This document shows, piece after piece, positions 25,871 to 33,160 of a stretch of 64,000 nucleotides of DNA. The translations under genes and the position numbers were made by a program. The notes beneath the pieces are model-generated. The model had not been told where the DNA came from, ran no database searches, and was given only the letters and a program-made list of their open reading frames with translations. Location: positions 213,097 through 277,096 of the forward strand of contig NZ_KB903838.1 in the NCBI RefSeq assembly GCF_000379825.1, in the 5' to 3' direction. Source of the DNA: Longispora albida DSM 44784 (lineage in GTDB: Bacteria > Actinomycetota > Actinomycetes > Mycobacteriales > Micromonosporaceae). Position 1 is the stretch's first letter, and each line of letters opens with the position of its first letter.

Positions 25871-26590
25871 GTGCAGTTCGATGACGTGTGGCTGAGGTAC
25901 TCACCAGGCGAGCCCTGGGTGCTCGGCGGGGTGACGGCGACGTTCGGGCCCGGCGAGGTGATCGTGGTCTGCGGGCGCAACGGCGAGGGTAAGTCCACTA
26001 TGCTCCAGGCTGCGGCCGGCCTGCTCCGCCCGGCTCGCGGCCGGATCACCGACCGCCCGGCCGTGATCGGCTGGGTGCCCGACCAGTTACCGGCCGGGCA
26101 GCCGTTCACCGTGGGGGAGTACCTGACCCACATGGGCCGGGTGCGCGGCCTGCGGTCAGTGCCGGTCGTGGCCTGGGCTGAGCGGCTGCATCTCACGCAG
26201 TTCCTCGGGGTACGGCTCACCGCGCTGTCCAAGGGCACCGCCCGTAAGGTCTGCCTGGTGCAGGGCCTGCTCGCCCCGCCGGACCTGCTGATCCTGGACG
26301 AGCCGTGGGACGGGCTCGACACCCAGGCCAGGGAGGAGATTCCCGCGATCATCGCAGAGGTCGCGGAACGGGGCGGCACCGTCCTGGTCAGCGACCATCG
26401 GGGCGAGGCTGTCCGGCTACCCGGTGCCCGTGGCCTGCTGATCGAGGGCGGCGGCGCCCGGTTCTTCGCGCTGCCCGGTGCGGGCGGGCGCAGCGTTGTG
26501 GAGGTCACTGTGGCCGAGGAACGGCTGCCGGAGACGATGGCGCTGCTGCGCGCCGCCGGCCACCACGACATCCAGGTGCGTGCCCGGTGA
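25871..26590 (+). CDS. ABC transporter ATP-binding protein (lanthipeptide locus)
   Basis: A 239-residue ATPase that starts with a GTG. Walker A GRNGEGKST is near residue 40, the signature is degenerate (LTALSKGTARKV in place of LSGGQ), Walker B is LLILDEPWDGLD and the switch His is in LVSDHRGEA. It has no membrane segments and no C39 peptidase domain, so it is not a LanT protein. Its stop overlaps the start of the next gene, a membrane protein, so the two form one transporter. Divergence from lanA suggests export of the lanthipeptide or LanFE-type self-protection; this is inferred from context. Confidence 0.87.
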   Translation: MQFDDVWLRYSPGEPWVLGGVTATFGPGEVIVVCGRNGEGKSTMLQAAAGLLRPARGRITDRPAVIGWVPDQLPAGQPFTVGEYLTHMGRVRGLRSVPVVAWAERLHLTQFLGVRLTALSKGTARKVCLVQGLLAPPDLLILDEPWDGLDTQAREEIPAIIAEVAERGGTVLVSDHRGEAVRLPGARGLLIEGGGARFFALPGAGGRSVVEVTVAEERLPETMALLRAAGHHDIQVRAR

Positions 26591-27261
26591 CCGCGCTGGT
26601 CCGCATGCGGCTGATCAGCTTCGTTCGCAGCCAGCGCGGCCTGATCGCGCCAGCCGGCGTCCTGCTGCTGCTCGCGGCGTTGCAGGCAGGCGGCCAAGGA
26701 CAGGCAGCCGAGGTCTACGGCCTGTCAGCCATGATTCTCTTCCCGGTACTGGCGGTGCAGGCCAAACTGTTTCTCGACACCGAGCCGGACGGGCAGCGGG
26801 GACTGGCGGCGGTTGCGCTGGGTTCACAGGTCAGGGAGGTGACGGCCGGGCTGCTCGCCGCGGCGGCCGCCATGCTGCCGGTGATGGGAGCCTCCCTGCT
26901 CCTGCCCTGGCTGGTCGGCGGAATCCGTGCCGGGGACCTGAGCCCGCGGTCGGTGGCGGTGGGAGCCTGGGCGCACCTCGTCCTGGCACCGGCGGCGCTG
27001 GCCATCGGGGCCTGGGCCAGCCGGGTGGTGACGAAGGCCGCCGGGCCGGGCGCTCTGCTGCTGACCGGCAGCGTGATCCTCGCGGCGGTGCTGGACCAGC
27101 GCTGGTCACCGGTGCCGTGGCTGGTGCCGCCGATGCTCAGCGTGCCGCGTGCCCTGTACGAGAACAGCGGCGCCGCCGGACTGCTCCTCATCACGGTGCT
27201 CGCCCTCGCCTGGTCCACTGTGGCCATCGGCGCGTACTACTTCTACCGCAGCCGGCGATAG
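26587..27261 (+). CDS. ABC transporter permease (lanthipeptide locus)
   Basis: A 224-residue membrane protein whose GTG start overlaps the upstream ATPase stop (GTGA). It has about six hydrophobic segments, for example GLIAPAGVLLLLAAL, LSAMILFPVLAVQAK, AAAAAMLPVMGASLLLPWLV, LVLAPAALAIGAWA, ALLLTGSVILAAVL and GLLLITVLALAWSTVAIGA. There is no sequence motif beyond the membrane topology. It is expected to pair with the 25871 ATPase in an exporter or immunity transporter of the lanthipeptide locus. The gene ends 20 bases before the convergent DrrB-like permease gene. Confidence 0.8.
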   Translation: MTALVRMRLISFVRSQRGLIAPAGVLLLLAALQAGGQGQAAEVYGLSAMILFPVLAVQAKLFLDTEPDGQRGLAAVALGSQVREVTAGLLAAAAAMLPVMGASLLLPWLVGGIRAGDLSPRSVAVGAWAHLVLAPAALAIGAWASRVVTKAAGPGALLLTGSVILAAVLDQRWSPVPWLVPPMLSVPRALYENSGAAGLLLITVLALAWSTVAIGAYYFYRSRR

Positions 27262-27283
27262 AGGTCCCGGCAGGACGGCCTCT
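27260..27283. terminator. Bidirectional hairpin between convergent permease genes
   Basis: AGAGG (27260-27264) pairs with CCTCT (27279-27283), with an inner TCC/GGA stem. The hairpin overlaps both stop codons (27259-27261 on plus, 27282-27284 on minus), so it can serve both convergent genes. Confidence 0.45.
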
Positions 27284-28049
27284 AACTGACCGCCCTGCGC
27301 TGGAAGCCACGGAGGCCGGTGGCCGTGAGGACGGCCCCGGCCACGGCGAGCACCGCGACGCAGACCATCGGGGACATGTGCGGTACGCCCGGCACGAGGG
27401 CACCCCGGACACCCTCCGAGAGGTAGGTGAGCGGATTACAGGCCGTGATCACCTGGAACCAGGGCATCGTGTCCAGTGCCTTCCACGGGTACTGGGTCGC
27501 GCCGGTGAACATCATCGGGGTCATCACCGCCCCGAAGGCCAGGCCGACCCGGGCCGGTGGCAGCCAGGTGCCGAGGTTCAGGCCGATCGCCGCCCCGGTC
27601 AGCCCGCCGAGCAGCAGGACGAGGACCAGCACCGGCAGCCCGGCGGCCCGCCACGGGGCCGACCCCAGCACCAGCGCGCCCACCGGGAACATCAGCACGG
27701 CGGACAGCAGCGAGCGGATCAGCGCGATCAGCAGCTTCTCCACCGCGACCAGCGCCGTGGGCAGCGGGGCCATCAGCCGGTCCTCGATCTCCCGGCTGTA
27801 GGAGAATTCGACCACCAGCGGCAGTGCGACGCTCTGGAGTGCGGTGATGAAGGCCGTCAGCGCCACCATGCCGGGCAGGAGCAGGTCCCCGAAGTCCGCG
27901 GAGACGTACCCGGTGCTGCCGAGCACCTTGGCGAACACGAAGAGGATGAACAACGGCTGCACGGCGACCTGGAACAGGAAGGCCCAGAACTCCTTGCCGG
28001 TGACGAACAGATCGCGCCACAGGATCGCCAGGAAAGCCCGCCCGGTCAC
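27282..28049 (-). CDS. ABC-2 type permease, DrrB-like
   Basis: A 255-residue membrane protein beginning at a GTG that overlaps the upstream ATPase stop (GTGA). It shows the ABC-2 drug-exporter pattern: an amphipathic N-terminus (RAFLAILWRDLFVTGKEFWAF), six membrane segments and the conserved segment TGATQYPW ... NPLTYLSEGVRG typical of the DrrB/NodJ family. With the ATPase at 28046-28996 it forms a complete exporter. It lies immediately beside the lanthipeptide operon and converges on its transporter genes, so it may be a second exporter or resistance pump for the same product, although it could be unrelated. Confidence 0.88.
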   Translation of the reverse strand: MTGRAFLAILWRDLFVTGKEFWAFLFQVAVQPLFILFVFAKVLGSTGYVSADFGDLLLPGMVALTAFITALQSVALPLVVEFSYSREIEDRLMAPLPTALVAVEKLLIALIRSLLSAVLMFPVGALVLGSAPWRAAGLPVLVLVLLLGGLTGAAIGLNLGTWLPPARVGLAFGAVMTPMMFTGATQYPWKALDTMPWFQVITACNPLTYLSEGVRGALVPGVPHMSPMVCVAVLAVAGAVLTATGLRGFQRRAVS

Positions 28050-28996
28050 CGCAGCCCCCGCCCGGTCAGGCCGATGAAGACATCCTCCAGGCTGGACCGG
28101 CCGACCTGCACCCCTGCCAGGGCGGCACCGCGCGCGGCGACCAGCTCCGCCACGGGGGAGAGCACGCCGGGGGCCTCCGTCTTCAGGTACAGGCGGAACT
28201 GGTTGTTCTTGATTTTCGTACTGCTCTCCACTCCCGGGACGGTGGCAAGCGCCTCGCACAGCTCCCCGTCCGGGCCCGTGACCGTGATGTCCAGAGTGGA
28301 CTGGGCTGTGGTGGACCGGCCAAGCTCGGCCGGAGTGCCGAGTGCGAGCAGCTTCCCGTGATCGACGATGCCCACCCGGTCGGACATCTCCTCCGCCTCC
28401 GCCATGTCGTGCGTCGTGAGCACGACCGTGAGGCCGCGGCCGCGCAGCTGCCTGACCCGCTCCCAGAGAAAGAGCCGGGACTGCGGGTCGAGCCCGGCGG
28501 TCGGCTCGTCAAGGAAAAGTATCCGGGGCTCGTGCATGAGCGCTCGGGCGATCATCACCCGCTGGGCCATGCCGCCGGAGAACTGGTCGAGCTTGCCATC
28601 CGCCCTGGCCTCCAGGCCGAACTCGTCCAGCAGGCGCGCCGCCCGCTCCTTGCGCACCGCCCTCGGCACGCCGTGGTAGGCGGCGTGGAAGAGCAGGTTC
28701 TGCCTCGGAGTGAGTGAGCGGTCCAGGTTGCCCAGCTGCGGTACGACGGCGAGAAGCTGCCGTGCCCTGGCCGGTTCGGCGACCACGTCGACTCCCGCGA
28801 CCCGCACGCTGCCAGCAGTGGGCCGGACCCGGGTGGTCAGCACGCCGATCGTGGTGGACTTACCCGCGCCGTTGGGCCCCAGCAGTCCGAAGATCTCACC
28901 CGGGCTGACCTCGAAGGACAGCCCCGCCACGGCATCGGCGTCCTGTCTCGGATAGCGTTTGACCAGATCTGTGACGATCACCGTCGATTCCCCCAT
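28046..28996 (-). CDS. ABC drug-export ATPase, DrrA-like
   Basis: A 316-residue ATPase of the DrrA/CcmA type. Walker A GPNGAGKST is near residue 41, the signature is QFSGGMAQRV, Walker B is RILFLDEPTAGLD and the switch His is in VLTTHDM. After ~residue 230 a C-terminal regulatory domain follows, ending SSLEDVFIGLTGRGLR, as in daunorubicin-type exporters. The ATG at 28996 has no good ribosome site, and a TACGCT box lies just upstream, so the mRNA may be leaderless. It is translationally coupled to the DrrB-like permease by a four-base overlap. Confidence 0.9.
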   Translation of the reverse strand: MGESTVIVTDLVKRYPRQDADAVAGLSFEVSPGEIFGLLGPNGAGKSTTIGVLTTRVRPTAGSVRVAGVDVVAEPARARQLLAVVPQLGNLDRSLTPRQNLLFHAAYHGVPRAVRKERAARLLDEFGLEARADGKLDQFSGGMAQRVMIARALMHEPRILFLDEPTAGLDPQSRLFLWERVRQLRGRGLTVVLTTHDMAEAEEMSDRVGIVDHGKLLALGTPAELGRSTTAQSTLDITVTGPDGELCEALATVPGVESSTKIKNNQFRLYLKTEAPGVLSPVAELVAARGAALAGVQVGRSSLEDVFIGLTGRGLR

Positions 28997-29206
28997 CGGG
29001 CGAGCGTAGCCCGTGGACGTATGACGTTCCACCCCGGACAGACGGAGCCGTCCTCGTGCCGGGCGGCGGTGTGCCCGGCCCGTACCACCTCGGCTCGCCG
29101 GTCCTGGAGCGCGGTGAGGACCCGCCCTGGTGATCCACGCACGTCCATGCGACAGTCGCACCAGCCCTTGTGCCGCTACGGTCCGGTGTCGCGAGAGGAG
29201 AGCTAC

Positions 29207-30076
29207 ATGTCGGCTGGCGCCTATCTGGTGGCCTACCTGGCGTACTCGGTTCTGATGAGTGCCTGCCTGGTCATGGCCCTGCTCTACTCGGCGACCGGTG
29301 CCCAGGCTTTCAGTCATCGCGTGTACACGGCCCTGACCACCAGGATCGACGAGCTGAACTCCGGTCAGGCCGGCCGTGCCCACGCGGCAGGCGGATCCCT
29401 GCTGGTCACCGTCCTCCTGCGGTGGGGGCCGCGCCGGGGCGACCTTCTGTGGGCACGCGGGGTGCACAACCGCGCCGGACGCACGGCCGACCTCGCCGAG
29501 CGGGAGATGGGCTACAGGTCGCTGCTCCTGGCCAACGCCGACGACGACCCGCGGACGAAACGTCTGAGGCTCGCGCTGCAAGAGGGGGACGTCGCGAAGG
29601 GGGCCGAGGGTCGCGGCGCGAGGTACGCCGTCGATCTGGAGGCGCGCATCCACACAGCAGGTTCCTACCCGGAACTGCGCTGGTTGCAGTGGAAGAGCCG
29701 GTGGGTCCGGCTCCAGTTGCTGGCGGAGGCGGTACGCGCGCCCGACATGAAGGCCCGCTGGATTCCTTTCAGCTCCCGGTTCCTCGACTACCTTGGCCGT
29801 GGCGGCGCCTGTGGGCTCGTCGTCGCGTCGGCCATCGGCGGAAGCCGCGTGGACATGAACGGGTGGTCGGCCTGGATCAGCTACGTCAGCGTCGTGGGCG
29901 GGGCGATCGGCTCGGTCTGCTTCTGCCTCGTCTCGATCCGCGACATCGCCAGCGCTGGCATCCTGCCGGACAACGCCTTCAACCGCTGGGTGGGCCGGTA
30001 CCCGTTAGTGGCCGCGGTGCTGTTCCCGGCCGCCGTCGCGCTGCTCCTCGCCTTCGTGAAGAACTTCGAGCGCTAG
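29207..30076 (+). CDS. Membrane protein of unknown function
   Basis: A 289-residue protein; the ATG at 29207 follows GAGAGGAG. It has one N-terminal membrane segment (AYLVAYLAYSVLMSACLVMA), a basic soluble middle of ~150 residues rich in Arg, Asp and Leu, then two or three C-terminal segments (ACGLVVASAIGG, ISYVSVVGGAIGSVCFCL, YPLVAAVLFPAAVALLLAF). No catalytic or binding motif is evident and I do not recognise the family. It is divergent from the DrrA-like gene with a ~210-base gap. No operon partner. Confidence 0.7.
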   Translation: MSAGAYLVAYLAYSVLMSACLVMALLYSATGAQAFSHRVYTALTTRIDELNSGQAGRAHAAGGSLLVTVLLRWGPRRGDLLWARGVHNRAGRTADLAEREMGYRSLLLANADDDPRTKRLRLALQEGDVAKGAEGRGARYAVDLEARIHTAGSYPELRWLQWKSRWVRLQLLAEAVRAPDMKARWIPFSSRFLDYLGRGGACGLVVASAIGGSRVDMNGWSAWISYVSVVGGAIGSVCFCLVSIRDIASAGILPDNAFNRWVGRYPLVAAVLFPAAVALLLAFVKNFER

Positions 30077-30271
30077 TGCGCCCGTTTTCCCCGTCCGGGC
30101 AGCTCTCTGAATGGATGTGGTGCGACCCCGGCCGTTGCTAGCCACGTTCAACCAGCCCGGAAATCGTTATACCGTAAGGATTTCCGGGCCCGGCAGGCCG
30201 TGGACTTCATGCCGGTCTTCGCGGTGAGCCGGACCCCGAAATGAGTACCGAAGGGCCCCGGCGCGAAAGCT
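30077..30271. other. Intergenic region with a strong inverted repeat
   Basis: GCCCGGAAATC (30155-30165) and GATTTCCGGGC (30179-30189) form a perfect 11-bp stem with a 13-base AT-rich loop. It may terminate the 29207 gene on plus and the decayed gene on minus, although no U tract follows. Nothing else is seen. Confidence 0.5.
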
Positions 30272-30932
30272 CTAACGGCCGGTGAGTGGCTGTTCGATGT
30301 CCGGTCCTCCGGTGTGCGGATGGGGGACGTAGCCGGGTTGCGGGCTGGGTAGCGCCGCGACGCAGTCCGCCGAGCAGGCGTTCACGAGAAGTGGCAGCAC
30401 GTCGGTGCCTATCCGGTAGGAGATCCACACCTGCTGGACCTGCGCACCGGCCGGCCCTGAGCAGACGCTGCACTCGCGGATGGTCTCGGCGCCCCAGACG
30501 CCGGGGTCAAGCGCTGTTCTGCTGTCGGTGACAGCCGGCAATAGCGGAAACTGCGGCCGGTACTTGTAGTTGCCGTAGATTGCCCGAGTGCTCACCCGGC
30601 TGCTGTTGAGCTTCGGGCAGCGGGAGTCCCAGGTGCGTGACTGCGGTGAGTTTCGCGATCGTCGGAGGCAGAGTGATCACCTCCTTGCGCTCGGCGGCGC
30701 TGAATCCTGCGAAAGGGGTGAACTCCGTGCGCCCGTCTGCGGCTGTTTCCTCGATCAGGTCAAGAAGCCGCAGCCAGCCAGCTGCCTGGGTGTTCTGCTG
30801 GTCCGGGTGGAAGCAGACCTTCCGTTGCCGGGTACGGTCCGGAGGGTGCAGGCACCGGCAGGGATCCCAGGGCGACCCGGCCGGCCTCTCGGCCGGCTGT
30901 GGTAACCGTGGCGTGTTCTCATCCTTCGGCAT
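30272..30932 (-). pseudogene. Leucine-rich-repeat domain protein, internally deleted and frameshifted
   Basis: Two minus-strand frames are halves of one gene. The first, from the ATG at 30932, reads LLDLIEETAADGRTEF ... VITLPPTIAKLTAVTHLGL, the start of a leucine-rich-repeat protein known in many Streptomyces-like genomes. From ~30630 homology passes to the next frame (PKLNSSRVSTRAIYGNYKYR), then a Cys motif ECSVCSG, QVWISYRIGTDVLPLLV and ACSADCVAAL, ending at 30272. The central LRR segment that normally carries YGSNLVRIPPEIG-type repeats is missing. An internal deletion that also shifted the frame best explains the layout. The function of the family is unknown. Confidence 0.7.
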
Positions 30933-31083
30933 CCCGGGAGCCTATCGAGCGCGAGGTCCTGGACATCCAACGCGACTCGTTGCCAGGACCCGTCCGTATC
31001 CAGTTGTGGGAGTACACGGGCATCGCTGGGCGTGGAGGTGAGGCATGATCGTCGGTGGTCAGGATCGTTGTGCTGGAGGGGTC

Positions 31084-31866
31084 ATGAGTCTGTTCGATGG
31101 CACGGCCGACTTCTATCAGCGGTTCCGCTCAGGCGTCCCGGAGGAACTGGCCGCGATCCTGGACGCGGCGGCGGCTCCGGGCGAGCCTCGCCGGCTGCTG
31201 GACCTGGGCACGGGTACCGGGCTCGTGGTGGATGCGATGGCCGGCCGGTTCGATGAGATCATCGCCGTGGACCCCGATCCGCGCCTGCTGGCGGTCGCCG
31301 AGGCCACGGCGCGTCCGGCGATGCGGGCCGGTACGTCGCTGACGTTCACATGCGCCACGGCCGAGGAGTTCCGGCCGCCGGCCGGCTGGCAGGCGGACCT
31401 GGTCACGATCTGCCGGGCGTTCCACTGGATGGACCAGCCCGCTGTCCTCGACGTCCTCAGTACCTGCGTCGCCCCGGACGGCGCCGTGGCCATCGCCGGC
31501 GATCGGAGCCTGTGGAGGTCGGCGACCCCGTGGAAGGTAGCCATCCGCGAGGTGGTGCAGGATTTCCCCGGGCCCGCCCGGCGCGCTGGCAACGGGGTGT
31601 TCAGCAGCCCCGACCGGCCCTACCTCGACATCCTCGCCGAGTCGGCGTTCAGCGTCGTCGAGGAGATGACCGTGCCGGTACGGCGCACCCGCACCACCGG
31701 CAACATCGTCGGCTACCTGCACTCCACCAGCTACGCCGCCCCGCACCTGTTCGGTGACCGCCTCGCCGAATTCGACCAGGCGGTCACCGACCGGCTCTCG
31801 GAACTCAGCCCAGACGGCAACTTCGTCGACGAGAACGAGTACTACGTCCTCATCGCCCGCCGCTGA
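31084..31866 (+). CDS. Class I SAM-dependent methyltransferase
   Basis: A 260-residue methyltransferase. The ATG at 31084 has GGAGG five bases upstream; the ATG at 31045 has none. The N-terminus (FDGTADFYQRFRSGVPEEL) and motif I (LLDLGTGTGLV) bind S-adenosylmethionine. The acidic motif II is in IAVDPDPRLL, and AFHWMDQPAVLDVL with LSTCVAPDGAVAIAGD are typical of the UbiE/Coq5-like type 11 family. The C-terminal half (FSVVEEMTVPVRRTRTTGNIVGYL) is common in actinobacterial small-molecule methyltransferases. The acceptor is unknown. It stands alone with no biosynthetic partners. Confidence 0.88.
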   Translation: MSLFDGTADFYQRFRSGVPEELAAILDAAAAPGEPRRLLDLGTGTGLVVDAMAGRFDEIIAVDPDPRLLAVAEATARPAMRAGTSLTFTCATAEEFRPPAGWQADLVTICRAFHWMDQPAVLDVLSTCVAPDGAVAIAGDRSLWRSATPWKVAIREVVQDFPGPARRAGNGVFSSPDRPYLDILAESAFSVVEEMTVPVRRTRTTGNIVGYLHSTSYAAPHLFGDRLAEFDQAVTDRLSELSPDGNFVDENEYYVLIARR

Positions 31867-31908
31867 CCTGGCGGCCACTGCGGCCACCGGAGAATGGGTG
31901 CGGGCCTG

Positions 31909-32169
31909 CTAGCCGAGGGGTGCGAGGGCGGCGGTTCCTGCCGGTTCGATGCCCTCTGCGAGGTTCGGCGTAGCCGCGCGCCGCGCCAGGCGAAGTGCAC
32001 GCATGCGCCGGGCGACCCGGTCTCGCGCGGCCTGCCGCCACGAAGCCCAGCGCTCCAGCAACTCGCTCGGCGCACGGTGGGACGCGACCATCCGCAGCGA
32101 CGAGGGAATGTCATCCGCCAGCACAGCGGGCTGCTCGAAGGCGTACATCTCGGTTGTCTGCGCACTCAT
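31909..32169 (-). CDS. Small hypothetical protein (86 aa)
   Basis: The ATG at 32169 follows a GAGGGGG site (spacing ~8), which supports a real gene. The protein starts MSAQTTEMYAFEQPAVLADD. Its centre is strongly basic and helical (WRQAARDRVARRMRALRLARR), and it ends in an Ala/Pro-rich tail. No signal peptide or known domain is seen. The basic helix might bind nucleic acid or membrane. The size, leader-like acidic start and charged middle also recall the precursor-like small proteins of actinobacteria, but no modification enzyme is nearby. Confidence 0.5.
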   Translation of the reverse strand: MSAQTTEMYAFEQPAVLADDIPSSLRMVASHRAPSELLERWASWRQAARDRVARRMRALRLARRAATPNLAEGIEPAGTAALAPLG

Positions 32170-32305
32170 GGTCTTGTCCCCCTCAAACCGCGCATTCAGG
32201 AAGCTGATGCCACGCAAACTATCGAGAGAGGTCACCCTGTGGCATCCACACTGGGGTGGAACTCCATCTATAACCAGGGGTGGAGAACAGCCTGCTGACG
32301 TGCCG

Positions 32306-32334
32306 TTGACAACAATCGACAGCGTCAATATCGT
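32306..32334 (+). promoter_or_regulatory. Sigma-70-type promoter for the small secreted protein
   Basis: TTGACA (32306-32311) and TATCGT (32329-32334) are separated by exactly 17 bases. The predicted start of transcription is near 32341, about 30 bases before the ATG at 32372. Confidence 0.7.
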
Positions 32335-32371
32335 TGGCCATCAATATTGTCGACTGGGTGGAGAATATCCG

Positions 32372-32617
32372 ATGTTCAAACGCCCAATGGCCGTTGCGTT
32401 GCTGGCAGTCACGACCGCATTGTTCGCTGCGCCCGCCCAGGCGGCGCCGGTTGACCCGCAAGGGCTTGTTGTTGTCGAAACCAAGTTCTACAGCGATGCG
32501 ACCTACACGGTTCAGGTTGGTTACAAGCTGCTCGATCAGTGCAGCGGGGATGTCGAGACCTGGGGAGTGTCGACGGTCTACAAAACGCAGACCCGGACGT
32601 CCTGCACTCCACACTAG
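32372..32617 (+). CDS. Small secreted protein, DUF6289-like
   Basis: An 81-residue protein with GGGTGGAG eight bases before its ATG and a good promoter upstream. The signal peptide (MFKRPMAVALLAVTTALFAA, then PAQA) leaves ~57 mature residues. The mature part (TKFYSDATYTVQVGYKLLDQC ... WGVSTVY ... TSC) carries the FYSDAxYT-VG-C-WG pattern of the small actinobacterial family annotated as DUF6289, with two Cys that may form a disulfide. The function is unknown. A hairpin of 10 bp (32631-32640 with 32658-32667) after the stop may terminate the transcript. Confidence 0.75.
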   Translation: MFKRPMAVALLAVTTALFAAPAQAAPVDPQGLVVVETKFYSDATYTVQVGYKLLDQCSGDVETWGVSTVYKTQTRTSCTPH

Positions 32618-32630
32618 ATCGCTCTATTGA

Positions 32631-32667
32631 ACGCATCGGGGACCCCGTCAAGAGGTGCCCGATGCGT
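32631..32667 (+). terminator. Possible terminator after the DUF6289-like gene
   Basis: ACGCATCGGG (32631-32640) pairs with CCCGATGCGT (32658-32667) around a 17-base loop, 14 bases after the stop codon. There is no U tract. Confidence 0.45.
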
Positions 32668-32807
32668 GTCCTGGGCAGGTTCCTGCTCGGCACGGGGGAG
32701 CGGATCCTGGTCGAGGCCAGTCCCCGTGACCGGATCTGGAGCGGGGCCGCAACCTTCTCGGCTTCGCGCTCACGGCAGCACGATCCCAGCTCCGGCCATC
32801 GGCTTGA
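32662..32807 (+). pseudogene. NADAR/YbiA-family gene remnant
   Basis: The frame from 32662 reads GRFLLGTGERILVEASPRDR then IW, the middle of NADAR (YbiA-like) N-glycosidases. Homology then jumps frame near 32745 to GRNLLGFALTAARSQLRP with a stop at 32805-32807, the family's C-terminal motif. The block between the two motifs, normally ~15-25 residues, is missing, and so is the N-terminal half. It is therefore a doubly truncated relic with an internal deletion. Confidence 0.65.
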
Positions 32808-33160
32808 AGCGCGCGCTGGCTGGGGACGGCCGGCGGCGTTCCGGGTACACGATGGGCGTGTGATCTGGGATTGAACTAGGTCGATGGAATGAATGATCCG
32901 GGATCATGGCGATGGTCCGGTTGGATATCGATTCCAGTGATAGGGGGCATCTGTCCAATGTGCGCCGGAGGGCGTTGACAGCCTGTCGTCTGGCGGAGAT
33001 GCTGTGCACCGTCTTTGGTGTTAGTCGAGCGGGGGCTCCATGACGACAAGGCTGGCTTTGCCATGCCCCGATCTGCATGAGGCACGGTCTTTCCTGTACT
33101 GATCCCCGCTTGCGTGAACGCCACCCCTCCACCCAAGCGGTCAGGTCAGAAAGGTCTTCT
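32808..33160 (+). promoter_or_regulatory. Upstream region of the second Rhs gene with promoter TTGACA-N17-GATGCT
   Basis: TTGACA (32975-32980), a 17-base spacer and GATGCT (32998-33003) form a promoter of the same kind as those before the two LamG genes near 44.3-44.6 kb. The implied 5' leader is ~150 bases. A 15-bp palindrome ATGATCCGGGATCAT (32893-32907) lies ~70 bases upstream of the -35 box and may be an operator. No gene is seen in this stretch. Confidence 0.65.

Noticed and set aside
25871..26590. The ATPase beside lanA as a LanT bifunctional peptidase-transporter
   Set aside because: It is only 239 residues, with no C39 domain and no membrane segments.
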